The notes: generated by a model not told the origin, from the sequence alone. Counted from the stretch's first letter, positions 54,727-63,761 are shown. The stretch is DNA of 64,000 bases from Nocardia sp. NBC_00403 (GCF_036046055.1 NZ_CP107939.1:7502001-7566000); one strand, 5' to 3'. Program-made: numbers and translations.

Positions 54727-55767
54727 TCAGTGCGGCGTGTAGCGCCAGACGCCGAGCATGGTCTGTGGGTCGAGCGGCTCCGCGGCCGTGTGCACCGTCT
54801 CACGCAATCGCCGTAGCGCCGTCTCGGTGGGCAGCCCCGCGCCGATGAGCACCAACTGGGTGGTGCGCGGCTCGCCGCGACGCCAGTTGTCCGGTTCGAA
54901 CACGATGTGGTTGCCCACCATGTGCAGGACGAACTTCCGGCGCTCCGCGGCGACGCCGAACGCGGCGAAGCCCTTCGCGCGGAACAGGCCGGGCGGCGGG
55001 TCCTCCAGGAAGCCGATGAGGCCGCGGGGGTCCAGTTCCCGTTCGCTGGTGAAGCTCACACTGGTGTAGTCGTCGTGCAGATGCCGGTGGTCGTCGTGCG
55101 CGTCGTGGTCGTGGTCGTGGTCGAAAAGCAACTCGTCGAAGCTCAATTGCTCGGCGACGCGCGGCGCTTCGCGCATCGGCTCGTCGAACAGCAGCCCGGG
55201 ATCGATGCGGCCGTGGGTGGTCGCGTATACCGGCACCTGCCCGATCTGCTCGGCGATCTCCTGCCGCAACCGCTCCAGGTCCGCCCGTGGCACCCGATCG
55301 GCTTTGTTGACCACGACCAGATCGGCGAGCCGCAGATGTGCGGCGAGTTCGGGGTGTTGTGCCCGGCTGGCCGGAAACTGTTCGGCATCGACGACCTCGA
55401 CGAGCCCGCCGTACCGGATACGCGCGTTCTCACTGCCGACCACCATCCGAATGAGGTTGCGCGGTTCGGCGAGACCGCTGGCCTCGACCACGATCACATC
55501 GATCCGGGCGCGCGGCTCCGCCAGCCGGGTGAACAGTTCGTCGAGCTCGCTGACGTCCACCGCACAGCAGACACATCCGTTGCCGAGCGACACCATCGCG
55601 TCGACCTGTCCGGCGACCAACATCGAATCGATATTGATAGCGCCGAAGTCGTTGACCACCACGCCGATCCGCGTGCCCCGATTGTTGCGTAGCAGGTGGT
55701 TGAGCAGCGTCGTCTTCCCGGATCCGAGGAATCCGGCGACGATCAGAACTGGAATCCGGTCAGCCAC
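54727..55767 (-). CDS. CobW/COG0523 family metal-chaperone GTPase
   Basis: 346 residues. P-loop GFLGSGKTTLLNHLL, the metal-binding GNGCVCCAVDVSEL (CxCC), G-domain motifs VVEASGLAEP and VVNKADRV, then a histidine-rich loop (HDHDHDAHDDHRHLHDD) and the CobW C-terminal domain (GFAAFGVAAERRKFVLHMVG). Such proteins deliver zinc or another metal under limitation. GTG at 55767 lies after AAGGTGA; GTG at 55776 is possible. No Zur box was identified. Confidence 0.9.
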   Translation of the reverse strand: MADRIPVLIVAGFLGSGKTTLLNHLLRNNRGTRIGVVVNDFGAINIDSMLVAGQVDAMVSLGNGCVCCAVDVSELDELFTRLAEPRARIDVIVVEASGLAEPRNLIRMVVGSENARIRYGGLVEVVDAEQFPASRAQHPELAAHLRLADLVVVNKADRVPRADLERLRQEIAEQIGQVPVYATTHGRIDPGLLFDEPMREAPRVAEQLSFDELLFDHDHDHDAHDDHRHLHDDYTSVSFTSERELDPRGLIGFLEDPPPGLFRAKGFAAFGVAAERRKFVLHMVGNHIVFEPDNWRRGEPRTTQLVLIGAGLPTETALRRLRETVHTAAEPLDPQTMLGVWRYTPH

Positions 55768-55809
55768 CCGGCTCACCTTAGTGCGCGCCCGCAACACATC
55801 ACCGCACGA

Positions 55810-55849
55810 CCGAACGCCACCCCCGGCAAGTGGCGGGGGTGGCGTTCGG
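55810..55849 (-). terminator. Amidase gene terminator
   Basis: Perfect 16-bp arms (CCGAACGCCACCCCCG) and an 8-base loop, 14 bp after the amidase stop. Confidence 0.85.
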
Positions 55850-55863
55850 CTGCGGTATGCGGA

Positions 55864-57402
55864 CTATTTGGACGGGCCGAGCAGCGCACTGGCCAGGGTG
55901 TAGGCCAGGTTGATCAGCTCCGAGGTGACCGCCGTGTTGTCCATACCGAGCGACCTGGCCAGCGGAAGCAGCATCTGCATGACCGTGCCGACGAGCCCGC
56001 TCATCGAGGTGGTGGCACCTGGCGCTGTCTTGCCGGGCGCGGTGCCCTGCGCTTGTGGCGCGGTCGGTGACTGCGGCGATGTCTGCGACTGCAGCGAACC
56101 AGGAACGGCCTGTGGTGCGTTCGGCACAAGTGCGGGCCGTATCTTCCGTACCCTTGGGTTGGCCTGAGCCTGCGGTGCGGCTTGAGCCTGCGGTGCGGCC
56201 TGAGCCTGCGGTGCGGCTTGAGCCTGCGGTGCGGCTTGAGCCTGCGGTGCGGCCTGAGCCTGCGGTGCGGCCTGAGCCTGCGGTGCGGCCTGAGCCTGCG
56301 GTACGGCCTGAGCCTGCGGTACGGCCTGAGCCTGCGGTACGGCCTGAGCCTGCGGTACGGCCTGAGCCTGCGGTACGGCCTGAGCCTGCGGTACGGCCTG
56401 AGCCTGCGGTACGGCCTGAGCCTGCGGTACGGCCTGAGCCTGCGGTACGGCCTGAGCCTGCGGTACGGCCTGAGCCTGCGGTGCAGCCTGAGCTTCCGGC
56501 GCGGACTGCGGCACCGCTTCGACCTTCGGCGCGGATTGCACATGCGGCGTGCTCGGCGAGAGCACCGCGGCCGGACGATCGACGGCCGAGCCCGTCTGCC
56601 CCACCGGCGACGGCGCACCGAGCAGATAGCCGACCAATCCGGTGGTGATGGTGATGGCGTGCTTCAGCTGCCCGTCCGAACTCTCCAGCAGCGCAGCATC
56701 TTCGGTATTGCCGCCGTTGCCCATCTCGACGAACACATCGGGCACCGTGGTCAGCGCGGGACCCGCCACGTCCGCGCGGGTCTGCAGACCATCCTGCACA
56801 CCCGCGTAGGCGGCGGAGGGGAAACCCTCCTTCAAGTACGCGTCGCGCACCGACTTCGAGGCTGCCAGACCCGGGCCCGCCTGGACTTGATCCGCCTTCG
56901 CGTCGGGAATCGGCAACTCCGGAATGATTACGTGGAAGCCACGGAACTGCGCGGGGGCGCTGTCGGCGTGGATGCTCACCGCGACATCGGCGCCGGATTG
57001 ATTGGCGGCCTTCGCCCGTTCGTCGACACAGCCGCCCCAGCCGGTGTCGTCCTGACGGCTGAGCACCACCCGCGCGCCGAGACTCTCCAGCGAGGTTTTC
57101 ACCAGCTGCGCCACGTTCCAGTTGATGGTGTGCTCAGGTATGCCGTTCACCGTGGTCATGCCGGTGGTCTGGCAATCCTTGGTGCTGCCGCGGCCGTTGT
57201 CCACCTGCCGCGCCAAGTTTTCCGAGTGATTCGGCCCCTGATGGCCCGGGTCGAGAAATACCGTCTTGCCTGCGAGCTTGTTGGCCATTTCCGGTGACAC
57301 CGGATCGGCGTGTGCGGTGACCGGGACCAGCCCGGAGAGCGTCACTGCCACCGTCGCGGTGACGGCGCTGCAGAAACCGGCCTTGATGATGCTTGGCTTC
57401 AT
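55864..57402 (-). CDS. Secreted N-acetylmuramoyl-L-alanine amidase with AQA[VA]PQ repeat tail
   Basis: 512 residues. A signal peptide (cleavage near AHA, residue 32) is followed by an Amidase_3 domain (about 44-275) with zinc ligands His54 (FLDPGHQG), Glu90 (IPEHTINW) and His145 (VSIHADS), and the catalytic glutamate in VFVEMGNGGN. This is the Rv3717/Ami1 type that cleaves the peptide stem from muramic acid. After a linker come 18 tandem hexapeptides AQA[VA]PQ, then a short helical C-terminus. The repeat is a likely extended wall-spanning spacer. Confidence 0.9.
   Translation of the reverse strand: MKPSIIKAGFCSAVTATVAVTLSGLVPVTAHADPVSPEMANKLAGKTVFLDPGHQGPNHSENLARQVDNGRGSTKDCQTTGMTTVNGIPEHTINWNVAQLVKTSLESLGARVVLSRQDDTGWGGCVDERAKAANQSGADVAVSIHADSAPAQFRGFHVIIPELPIPDAKADQVQAGPGLAASKSVRDAYLKEGFPSAAYAGVQDGLQTRADVAGPALTTVPDVFVEMGNGGNTEDAALLESSDGQLKHAITITTGLVGYLLGAPSPVGQTGSAVDRPAAVLSPSTPHVQSAPKVEAVPQSAPEAQAAPQAQAVPQAQAVPQAQAVPQAQAVPQAQAVPQAQAVPQAQAVPQAQAVPQAQAVPQAQAVPQAQAAPQAQAAPQAQAAPQAQAAPQAQAAPQAQAAPQAQAAPQAQANPRVRKIRPALVPNAPQAVPGSLQSQTSPQSPTAPQAQGTAPGKTAPGATTSMSGLVGTVMQMLLPLARSLGMDNTAVTSELINLAYTLASALLGPSK
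56165..56490 (-). repeat. 18-bp tandem repeat, 18 copies, coding AQA[VA]PQ
   Basis: Unit GCCTGAGCCTGCGGTACG on the plus strand with two main variants (GGTAC giving Val, GGTGC giving Ala). Ten Val copies lie in one block and seven Ala copies in another, plus one Ala copy at the upstream edge, suggesting two separate expansion events. Confidence 0.92.
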
Positions 57403-57599
57403 GTTCGGTCGGCGCTCCGGAATGGAGCGCCCCTCCCTTCCCACTAGTAACACCAAACCCAGTGGTTTACTCTTGCAACGCCAGCGCCAGCAAAGCAAGC
57501 TCCGTTACCGAAATGTGACCATAGCGGCAGGCAATCGCACCTGATCAGACCGCCGCAACCAGGCCGAGCCGCGACCGCGAGAACTCGCACAGCGCCCGC

Positions 57600-58175
57600 T
57601 CAGGCAACGATCGGCAACCGCCGCAGCGAGCGCAAGGCATAGTGCACCCGAGTCTTGACCGTGCCGACCGGTACGCCGATGTCGTCGGCCACGTCCTGAT
57701 ACGCCCGGTCGCGCAGGATCACCTCCACCACCGCCTCACGCTGCGACTCGGGCAGCCGCGAGAGCAATTGCGCAACCAGCAGCCCATCGACAATGCCCTC
57801 GGAGAAGTCGGGGTCGGCGTAGCGGATATCGCTGAGCTCCGCGACCTCGTCCCATCCGGTGTCGCCGGGACGGGCCGCGCGGGCACGGCCGATATCGATC
57901 ATCACGTTGCGCTGGATCGCGAGCAGCCAGGTGCGAACAGTGCCTTTACCCGCGTCGAACTGGGCACATGAACGCCACGCCCGCAGCAGCGTCTCCTGGA
58001 CGGCCTGTTCGGCAAGGCCGGAGTCGCCGAGTCCGCGCATCGCCCGCCAGTGCAGCAGCGCTCGATCCGCGGTCAATATCGTGGCAATGCCGTCATTCGT
58101 ACACAGCCGCGCACAACGGTCCCCACAGACGGGGCGCCGGTCCGCGATACCGGTGACCGGGCGAATACTTCTCAT
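57600..58175 (-). CDS. ECF-type RNA polymerase sigma factor
   Basis: 191 residues. Region 2: GDSGLAEQAVQETLLRAWRSCAQFDAGKGTVRTWLLAIQRNVMIDIGRAR. Region 4: LLSRLPESQREAVVEVILRDRAYQDVADDIGVPVGTVKTRVHYALRSLRR. The architecture resembles mycobacterial SigL/SigK-type factors. ATG at 58175 is chosen; upstream frame lacks sigma homology. No anti-sigma gene is adjacent, which is unusual for this type. Confidence 0.88.
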   Translation of the reverse strand: MRSIRPVTGIADRRPVCGDRCARLCTNDGIATILTADRALLHWRAMRGLGDSGLAEQAVQETLLRAWRSCAQFDAGKGTVRTWLLAIQRNVMIDIGRARAARPGDTGWDEVAELSDIRYADPDFSEGIVDGLLVAQLLSRLPESQREAVVEVILRDRAYQDVADDIGVPVGTVKTRVHYALRSLRRLPIVA

Positions 58176-58421
58176 ACAACAGATATCGCGGCGACGACGC
58201 CGAGTGACAACGCCCGTCGCATGTGGATTCCGCGCAATTCCGCCGTCACCGGGTGATGTGCAGAGTGGTTGTCGCCGTGATGGAAATCTCCGATTCAACC
58301 GAAATCCATCACCGACTCTGGTAGATCTTGCCCAGGAGATTCGGGGATCCCCGCAGGTCAGCTGCTCACGGGCGGCGAGAGCACGATTCGAGGAGAAATC
58401 GCCATACGTGCAAGCACGCTC

Positions 58422-58775
58422 ATGATCGCAGGAGCCATGGCCTCTGCGGTGACACTGCTGGGCTCGGGCACCGCCGCCGCCGCTCCAGCCACCACCATGC
58501 CCAGGGACGGCCTCTACCTGGTCGGCGTCGACATTCTTCCCGGCATCTGGGAGGCCCCCGGCACCCCGGACCAGGCCAACGGCTGCGATTGGCGGCGGTT
58601 GCGCAAGGTGGAGGGCGACAACACCGACCAGCACTACATCATCAACAACGACTTCACCCGGCTCACGCCGGTGCGCGCCGAGATCAAAGCTACCGACGTC
58701 GCCTTCAAGACCGTGAGCTGCGGCCCATGGCGCATGCTGCCCCAGCAGGCACGGACCGGTTCGTTCGGCGGCTGA
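58422..58775 (+). CDS. Small secreted protein, unknown function
   Basis: 117 residues from ATG at 58422: signal-like IAGAMASAVTLLGSGTAAAA, then a mature domain GLYLVGVDILPGIWEAPGTPDQANGCDWRRLRKV...VSCGPWRML with two cysteines, like many actinobacterial exported small proteins. The best ribosome site (AGGAGA, 58391-58396) instead points to an ATA codon at 58404, which would add IRASTL and supply the missing positive charge of the signal peptide. Confidence 0.75.
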   Translation: MIAGAMASAVTLLGSGTAAAAPATTMPRDGLYLVGVDILPGIWEAPGTPDQANGCDWRRLRKVEGDNTDQHYIINNDFTRLTPVRAEIKATDVAFKTVSCGPWRMLPQQARTGSFGG

Positions 58776-58828
58776 ACCGGCGCGACCTATCGACGGCCTG
58801 TCGACTGGCCTGGCTAGGGTCGGCATCC

Positions 58829-59578
58829 ATGACGAGGAGCAAGATTCTGATCACCGGCGCGAGCGCCGGGCTCGGCGCGGCGATGGCGCGGGACTTCGCG
58901 GCCAAGGGACGCAACCTGGCACTGTGCGCGCGGCGAGTCGACGCGCTGGAGTCGTTGCGCGACGAGCTCGTCGCGGCACATCCAGGGATTACAGTCGCGG
59001 TCCGCGCGCTGGATGTCGATGATCATGCCGCGGTGCCGCGGGTGTTCGGCGAGCTGCGCGATGAACTCGGCGGCCTCGACCGGGTGATCGTGAATGCGGG
59101 CATAGGCAAGGGCGCGGTGATCGGCAGCGGGCGCGCCGACGCCAACCTCGCCACCGCGACAACGAATTTCGTCAGCGCGCTCGCCCAGTCCGAGGCGGCG
59201 CTCGAAATCTTCCGCGCGCAGAACACCGGACACCTGGTGCTGGTGTCTTCGATGAGCGCGGTGCGCGGGCTCCCGGGAAAGAAGGCCGCCTACTCGGCGA
59301 GCAAGGCGGGACTGGCGGCGCTCGGCGAGGCGCTCGTGGTGGACCTGGCGAAATCACCGATCGCCGTGACGACCCTGCTGCCCGGCTTCATCGCCACCGA
59401 CATGGCCGCCAAAGCGGGCGATGCCCGGATGGTGGCGCCACTGGACAAGGGCGTTGCGGCGATGGTGAACGCGATCGAGCGAGAAAGGACCCGGGCCTGC
59501 GTGCCGGGATGGCCGTGGCGCCTGATCGATCTGGTGTTGCCACGTCTGCCGAGTTCAGTGGTCGCTCGAATCGGCTGA
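58829..59578 (+). CDS. Short-chain dehydrogenase/reductase
   Basis: 249 residues. NADP-binding ITGASAGLGAAMARDFAAKG, VNAGIG, the catalytic Ser in VLVSSMSAVRGLPG and YSASKAG (Tyr/Lys), followed by LLPGFIATDM. ATG at 58829 begins MTRSKILITGAS. Classical SDR; substrate unknown. Monocistronic, ending in a strong hairpin. Confidence 0.92.
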   Translation: MTRSKILITGASAGLGAAMARDFAAKGRNLALCARRVDALESLRDELVAAHPGITVAVRALDVDDHAAVPRVFGELRDELGGLDRVIVNAGIGKGAVIGSGRADANLATATTNFVSALAQSEAALEIFRAQNTGHLVLVSSMSAVRGLPGKKAAYSASKAGLAALGEALVVDLAKSPIAVTTLLPGFIATDMAAKAGDARMVAPLDKGVAAMVNAIERERTRACVPGWPWRLIDLVLPRLPSSVVARIG

Positions 59579-59590
59579 ACTACTCCGATA

Positions 59591-59637
59591 CGCCGATGCC
59601 CGGCGGGTGACGCCCACTTCCCCGCCGGGCATCGGCG
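59591..59637 (+). terminator. SDR gene terminator
   Basis: Perfect 17-bp arms (CGCCGATGCCCGGCGGG) with a 13-base loop, 12 bp after the stop at 59578. Confidence 0.85.
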
Positions 59638-59724
59638 TTGGTGTCACACACGCCTGACCTGCAAGGCACGGTGATGTCGTAATCCCGCCGGAAATCGTCG
59701 GCCGCGATCGCTGAACTGGATCGC

Positions 59725-60936
59725 ATGTCCACCGTCCTGGTCTCCCCCGAACCCCGCGCCACGACAATCCGATCGCCGTTGCTGCGCTGGCTCGCGGTCT
59801 TCGCTGTCATGCTCGGCATCTTCTCGATCGTCACGACCGAGATCCTGCCGATCGGATTGCTGACCTCGATCGGCACCGACTTCACCATCTCCGACGGCAT
59901 GGCCGGGCTGATGATGACCATGCCCGGCCTGCTCGCCGCCGTGGCCGCGCCCCTGATCACGGTGGCGGCGGCGCGCATCGACCGCAAGCTGCTGCTGTGC
60001 GCCTGCACGCTGCTGCTGGTGCTGGCCAATGCCGTCGCCGCGATCGCGCCCGACTTCTGGCTCGTGCTGGTCTCCCGGGTGCTGATCGGCATCACGATCG
60101 GCGGGTACTGGTCGATCGCGGCCGGGCTCGCCGGACGGCTGGTGCCACCGGAGTCGGCTGCCCGCGCAACGGCGGTGATCTTCTCATCGGTTCCGCTGGG
60201 TTCAGTGCTCGGCGTGCCCGCGGGCACCCTCGTCGGCAGCCTCGCCGGCTGGCGCGCGGCGTTCGTGGTGCTGGGCATCCTGTCGGCCGGAGTGCTGTTG
60301 TTGCTGCTGATCGCCTTGCCACCGCTGCCTGCCGTCCAGGCCGTTCACCTGTCGACATTGCGGGCCGGGCTCCGTGGCAGCGGTATTCGATCCACCCTGC
60401 TGGCAACATTTTTCGTGGTACTGGCGCAGTTCGGCACCTACACCTACGTGACGCCGTTTCTGGAGCAGGTCACCGGTGTCGGTGCGGGCACCATTACGAT
60501 GCTGCTGCTGATCTACGGCGTCGCGGGCATCCTCGGCAACTTCCTCGGCGGCGCGCTGGTCGCCCGCCGCCCACGCACCACGCTCGGCGGTGCGGCGACG
60601 CTGATGGCCTGCGCGACGCTGGCGCTGCCGCTGCTGGGGCGATGGGAAACAGGTGCGGCGCTACTGCTGATCCTCTGGGGTATCGGGTACGGCGCGGTGC
60701 CGGTGGCCTTGCAGACGTGGTTCGCCACCGCGGTGCACAGCACAGCGGAAGTGTCCTCGGTGCTGTTCACCGCTTCTTTCCAGGCGACATTCTCCCTTGG
60801 CGCGCTGGTCGGCGGTGTGATCGTAGACCGCACCACACCGTCGACGGTGATGCTGCTCGGCGGTGCGACCGCCCTGCTCGTGCTCGTCATTACCTCAGGG
60901 GTAATCGACGCAAGACGGACCCGTCGGGCAAGCTGA
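59725..60936 (+). CDS. MFS transporter, DHA1 (AraJ/PbuE-like) family
   Basis: 403 residues with 12 predicted helices. The start LAVFAVMLGIFSIVTTEILPIGLLTSIGTDF is typical of DHA1 sugar or drug efflux proteins. Also RVLIGITIGGYWSIAAGLAGRLVPPE and GILGNFLGGALVARRPR. Drug or purine efflux is the usual annotation; specificity is not evident. The stop is 5 bp before the thioesterase gene, so they are cotranscribed. Confidence 0.9.
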   Translation: MSTVLVSPEPRATTIRSPLLRWLAVFAVMLGIFSIVTTEILPIGLLTSIGTDFTISDGMAGLMMTMPGLLAAVAAPLITVAAARIDRKLLLCACTLLLVLANAVAAIAPDFWLVLVSRVLIGITIGGYWSIAAGLAGRLVPPESAARATAVIFSSVPLGSVLGVPAGTLVGSLAGWRAAFVVLGILSAGVLLLLLIALPPLPAVQAVHLSTLRAGLRGSGIRSTLLATFFVVLAQFGTYTYVTPFLEQVTGVGAGTITMLLLIYGVAGILGNFLGGALVARRPRTTLGGAATLMACATLALPLLGRWETGAALLLILWGIGYGAVPVALQTWFATAVHSTAEVSSVLFTASFQATFSLGALVGGVIVDRTTPSTVMLLGGATALLVLVITSGVIDARRTRRAS

Positions 60937-60941
60937 GAACC

Positions 60942-61343
60942 ATGATCGATGAGACGGGCACCAAGCTTTTCCATCAGTCCATGCCGTTCACCGAACGGCT
61001 GGGGGTCGAAGTGCTCGAGCACGGGCCGGGGCTGGTGCGCAGTCGGATCGCATGGGACGAGTCGCTGTGCACGCTGGGCGGTGTGCTGCACGGCGGTGTG
61101 CTGATGTCGCTGGCGGACTCGACCGCCGCAGTGTGCGCATTCCTCAATCTGCCCGAGGGCAAGCAGGGGACGACGACCGTCGAGTCGAAGACGAACTTCC
61201 TGCGGGCCGTGCGATCCGGGCATGCGATCGCCTCCGCCCGGCCGCTGCACGCGGGGCGTTCGTTCATCGTGGTCGAGACCGAAATCCACGATGCCGCAGA
61301 CAAACTCGTCGCGAAGGTGACACAGACCCAAGCGGTTCTGTGA
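60942..61343 (+). CDS. PaaI-family hotdog thioesterase
   Basis: 133 residues: LGGVLHGGVLMSLADSTAAVCAF is the hotdog helix with the HGG motif and active-site Asp, then TTVESKTNFLRAVRSGHAIASARPLHAGRSFIVVETEI. It likely hydrolyses acyl-CoA esters. ATG at 60942 is 5 bp after the MFS stop. Confidence 0.9.
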   Translation: MIDETGTKLFHQSMPFTERLGVEVLEHGPGLVRSRIAWDESLCTLGGVLHGGVLMSLADSTAAVCAFLNLPEGKQGTTTVESKTNFLRAVRSGHAIASARPLHAGRSFIVVETEIHDAADKLVAKVTQTQAVL

Positions 61344-61348
61344 TCGGT

Positions 61349-61370
61349 GCCGCGGGCCGATGCCCGCGGC
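61349..61370. terminator. Bidirectional hairpin between convergent genes
   Basis: 9 bp perfect G+C arms (GCCGCGGGC) with loop CGAT filling the 27-bp gap between the thioesterase and CFA-synthase-like stops. Confidence 0.75.
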
Positions 61371-62228
61371 CTACTTCACCAGCGTGAACTGCATGACGTC
61401 GAGATTCCCCTTACGGAAGTACACCGCACACCCGGTGAGGTACTTCATATACCGCTCGTAGACCTCCTCCGACGCGATCCGCACCGCATCGTCGTGGCGG
61501 TGTCGTAGCGCTTGCGCCCACAGGTCGAGGGTGCGCGCATAGTGCAGCCGTAGCGCATCGATCCGCTCGGTGCCGAGCCCGGCCCGGCCTGCGAACCGGG
61601 TCACCTCGGGGGCCTGCGGCAACTGCCCACCGGGGAAGATGTGTCGCTTGACGAAGATCTGGAACAGCGCATCCTCCCGCGTCACCGGAATCTTCATGCG
61701 CCGGAGGTCGGCAAGGGTGTGCCCGATGATGGTGTGCAGCAGCATCCGGCCGTCGGGCGGCAGCATTCGATGGCACACCTCGAAGAACGCCGGATACCGC
61801 TCGCGGCGGAAATGTTCGAACGCGCCGATGCTGACGATCCGGTCCGCGTTGCCCTCGAATTCCTCCCAGCCCTGCAGCCGAATCTCCACGTCCGCGAGGC
61901 CCCGCCGGTCGATCTCCGATCGGACATGCTCGAACTGGTTGCGGCTCAGCGTGAGCCCGACGACCTTCGCGCCGTACTGCTGCGCCGCACGAAACATCGT
62001 TGCGCCCCAGCCACATCCGACGTCGAGCAGCGTCATGCCGGGTTCCAGACCCAGCTTGCCGAGCGCGAGGTCGATCTTGGCGAGCTGGGCCTGCTCGAGC
62101 GTCAGGTCGTCGCGCTCGAAATACGCACAGCTGTAGGTCATCGATGGGTCGAGAAACAGCTGGTAGAACTCGTCGGATACGTCGTAGTGCGCCTGAACTT
62201 GCTGGTAGAACGGTTTGAGTTCGGTCAT
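61371..62228 (-). CDS. Cyclopropane-fatty-acid/mycolic-acid synthase-like methyltransferase
   Basis: 285 residues, the length of mycobacterial CmaA/PcaA/MmaA enzymes. Family motifs: VQAHYDVSDEFYQLFLDPSMTYSCAYF, LEQAQLAKIDLALGKLGLEPGMTLLDVGCGWGATM (SAM site), GAFEHF and the acidic HIFPGGQLPQ region. It modifies double bonds of membrane or mycolic lipids by SAM-dependent methylation. ATG at 62228 follows AGGAGA by 6 bp. Confidence 0.9.
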   Translation of the reverse strand: MTELKPFYQQVQAHYDVSDEFYQLFLDPSMTYSCAYFERDDLTLEQAQLAKIDLALGKLGLEPGMTLLDVGCGWGATMFRAAQQYGAKVVGLTLSRNQFEHVRSEIDRRGLADVEIRLQGWEEFEGNADRIVSIGAFEHFRRERYPAFFEVCHRMLPPDGRMLLHTIIGHTLADLRRMKIPVTREDALFQIFVKRHIFPGGQLPQAPEVTRFAGRAGLGTERIDALRLHYARTLDLWAQALRHRHDDAVRIASEEVYERYMKYLTGCAVYFRKGNLDVMQFTLVK

Positions 62229-62591
62229 CGCGTATCTCCTGCCATCTCCGGTCACAGGCTAAAGCGCGACACGCCGTCGAGCCGTTCCCAGCATTCGGCG
62301 AAAGTTGTGAATCCGTGCCCGAGCAGACCACCACGGGCGCCTTCCGCAGCCGGGCTGTGACTTTGATCAATTGCGCACAGACATTCCAGAGTGTACAGTC
62401 ACCGATGTCTCTGCAGTGGATGTAGGAGTACCTCCCACCGAGACATTTTGAGATTCCTTTTCTGTATCGGCCCATTCGGCCGCCTCGAAATCGTTTCCCT
62501 CGGAAGCAAGCGATCTTCCTCGCAGCGTGCATTCGACCGCTGCCTGTTACGGCTGTTCGCCGTACCCACACACCATTCAGAAAGAAACACC
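62229..62591. other. Divergent promoter region, no gene
   Basis: 363 bp between the CFA-synthase-like gene and the rho paralogue. The frame of rho is open through part of it, but without family features. A long 5' leader for rho is possible. Confidence 0.5.
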
Positions 62592-63761
62592 ATGAACAAC
62601 AACACTTTTGCACCCGACGGGATCGCGGTGAGCGAGCCCGGACAGCAGCAACGACGCCCCGTGCGCGGCATCCTCGACATCGTCGACAACCGCAACGCCG
62701 CCCTGCGTGTAGACGGCTACCTGTCGGGACCACGCGATATCCACGTCCCGCCCCGACTGATCCGCGAATATGGTTTGCGCCGTGGCGATTTCATCATCGG
62801 TACCGCTCAGCCCGGCACGCGCGGCGATAAACTCGACCCCCTGCAGCTGATCGAGACGGTCAACGGGCAGGACCCGCGCCGCGCACAATCTCGGCCGGAC
62901 TTCGCCGATCTGGTCCCGATCTATCCGAATCAGCGTCTGCGCCTCGAGACCGAACCGCATGCCATGACGACCAGGGTCACCGACCTCGTCATGCCCATCG
63001 GCAAGGGGCAGCGCGCACTCGTCGTCGCACCGCCGAAGGCGGGCAAAACCTCTGTGCTGCAAGCCATCGCGCACGGCATCGCGAAGAACCATCCGGAGTG
63101 CGAACTGATGCTGGTGCTGGTCGGCGAGCGTCCCGAGGAGGTCACCGATCTGACCAGGTCGGTGCCCGCCGAGGTCGCCGCCGCCACCTTCGACCGCGCG
63201 CCCCGCGAGCACATCGCGCTCGCCGAGCTCGCCATCGAACGAGCCAAACGGCTGGTCGAGATGGGCCGTGACGTGGTCGTCCTGCTCGACTCGCTGACCC
63301 GCCTCGCTCGCGCCTACAACAACGCCGCCCCGTCCTCGGGCCGCGTACTCTCCGGCGGTGTCGACGCCGCCGCGCTCGCTCCGCCGAAACGATTCCTCGG
63401 TGCGGCCCGCAATATCGAGCACGGCGGCTCGCTCACCATCATTGCCACGGCACTGGTGGAAACCGGATCGCTGGCCGACACGGTGATCTTCGAGGAATAC
63501 AAGGGCACCGGCAACGCCGAACTGAAACTGGACCGCGCCACCGCAGGCCGCCGTGTCTTTCCCGCCATCGACATCGCCCAGTCCAGCACCCGCAAGGACG
63601 AATTGCTGCTCACCCCAACGGAATTGATGGCCACCCAGCTGCTGCGCAGGACCCTCACCGCGGTAGACGGCCAGCAGGCCATCGATCTGCTGCTGGAAGG
63701 CTTACGCAAGGCCCCGACCAACGCCGAGTTCCTCACCCAGCTCAACACTCCCCGCCGCTGA
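62592..63761 (+). CDS. rho: Short transcription termination factor Rho paralogue
   Basis: 389 residues. It starts near the cold-shock-type RNA-binding domain (RPVRGILDIVDNRNAALRVDGYL), then the ATPase: P-loop APPKAGKTSV (147-154), Walker B VVVLLDSLTRLARAYN, Q-loop SSGRVLSGGVDAAAL and R-loop KGTGNAELKLDR. Actinobacterial housekeeping Rho is usually over 600 residues with a long charged N-terminal insertion and a Rho_N helical domain, both missing here. It is probably a second Rho. All catalytic motifs look intact. Confidence 0.88.
   Translation: MNNNTFAPDGIAVSEPGQQQRRPVRGILDIVDNRNAALRVDGYLSGPRDIHVPPRLIREYGLRRGDFIIGTAQPGTRGDKLDPLQLIETVNGQDPRRAQSRPDFADLVPIYPNQRLRLETEPHAMTTRVTDLVMPIGKGQRALVVAPPKAGKTSVLQAIAHGIAKNHPECELMLVLVGERPEEVTDLTRSVPAEVAAATFDRAPREHIALAELAIERAKRLVEMGRDVVVLLDSLTRLARAYNNAAPSSGRVLSGGVDAAALAPPKRFLGAARNIEHGGSLTIIATALVETGSLADTVIFEEYKGTGNAELKLDRATAGRRVFPAIDIAQSSTRKDELLLTPTELMATQLLRRTLTAVDGQQAIDLLLEGLRKAPTNAEFLTQLNTPRR

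Noticed and set aside
56182..57297. 371-codon open frame on the plus strand full of SLRCG/SLRYG repeats, and other open frames over 56.0-56.6 kb
   Set aside because: It is the complement of the 18-bp repeat of the amidase gene; a repeat length divisible by three keeps all frames open without selection.
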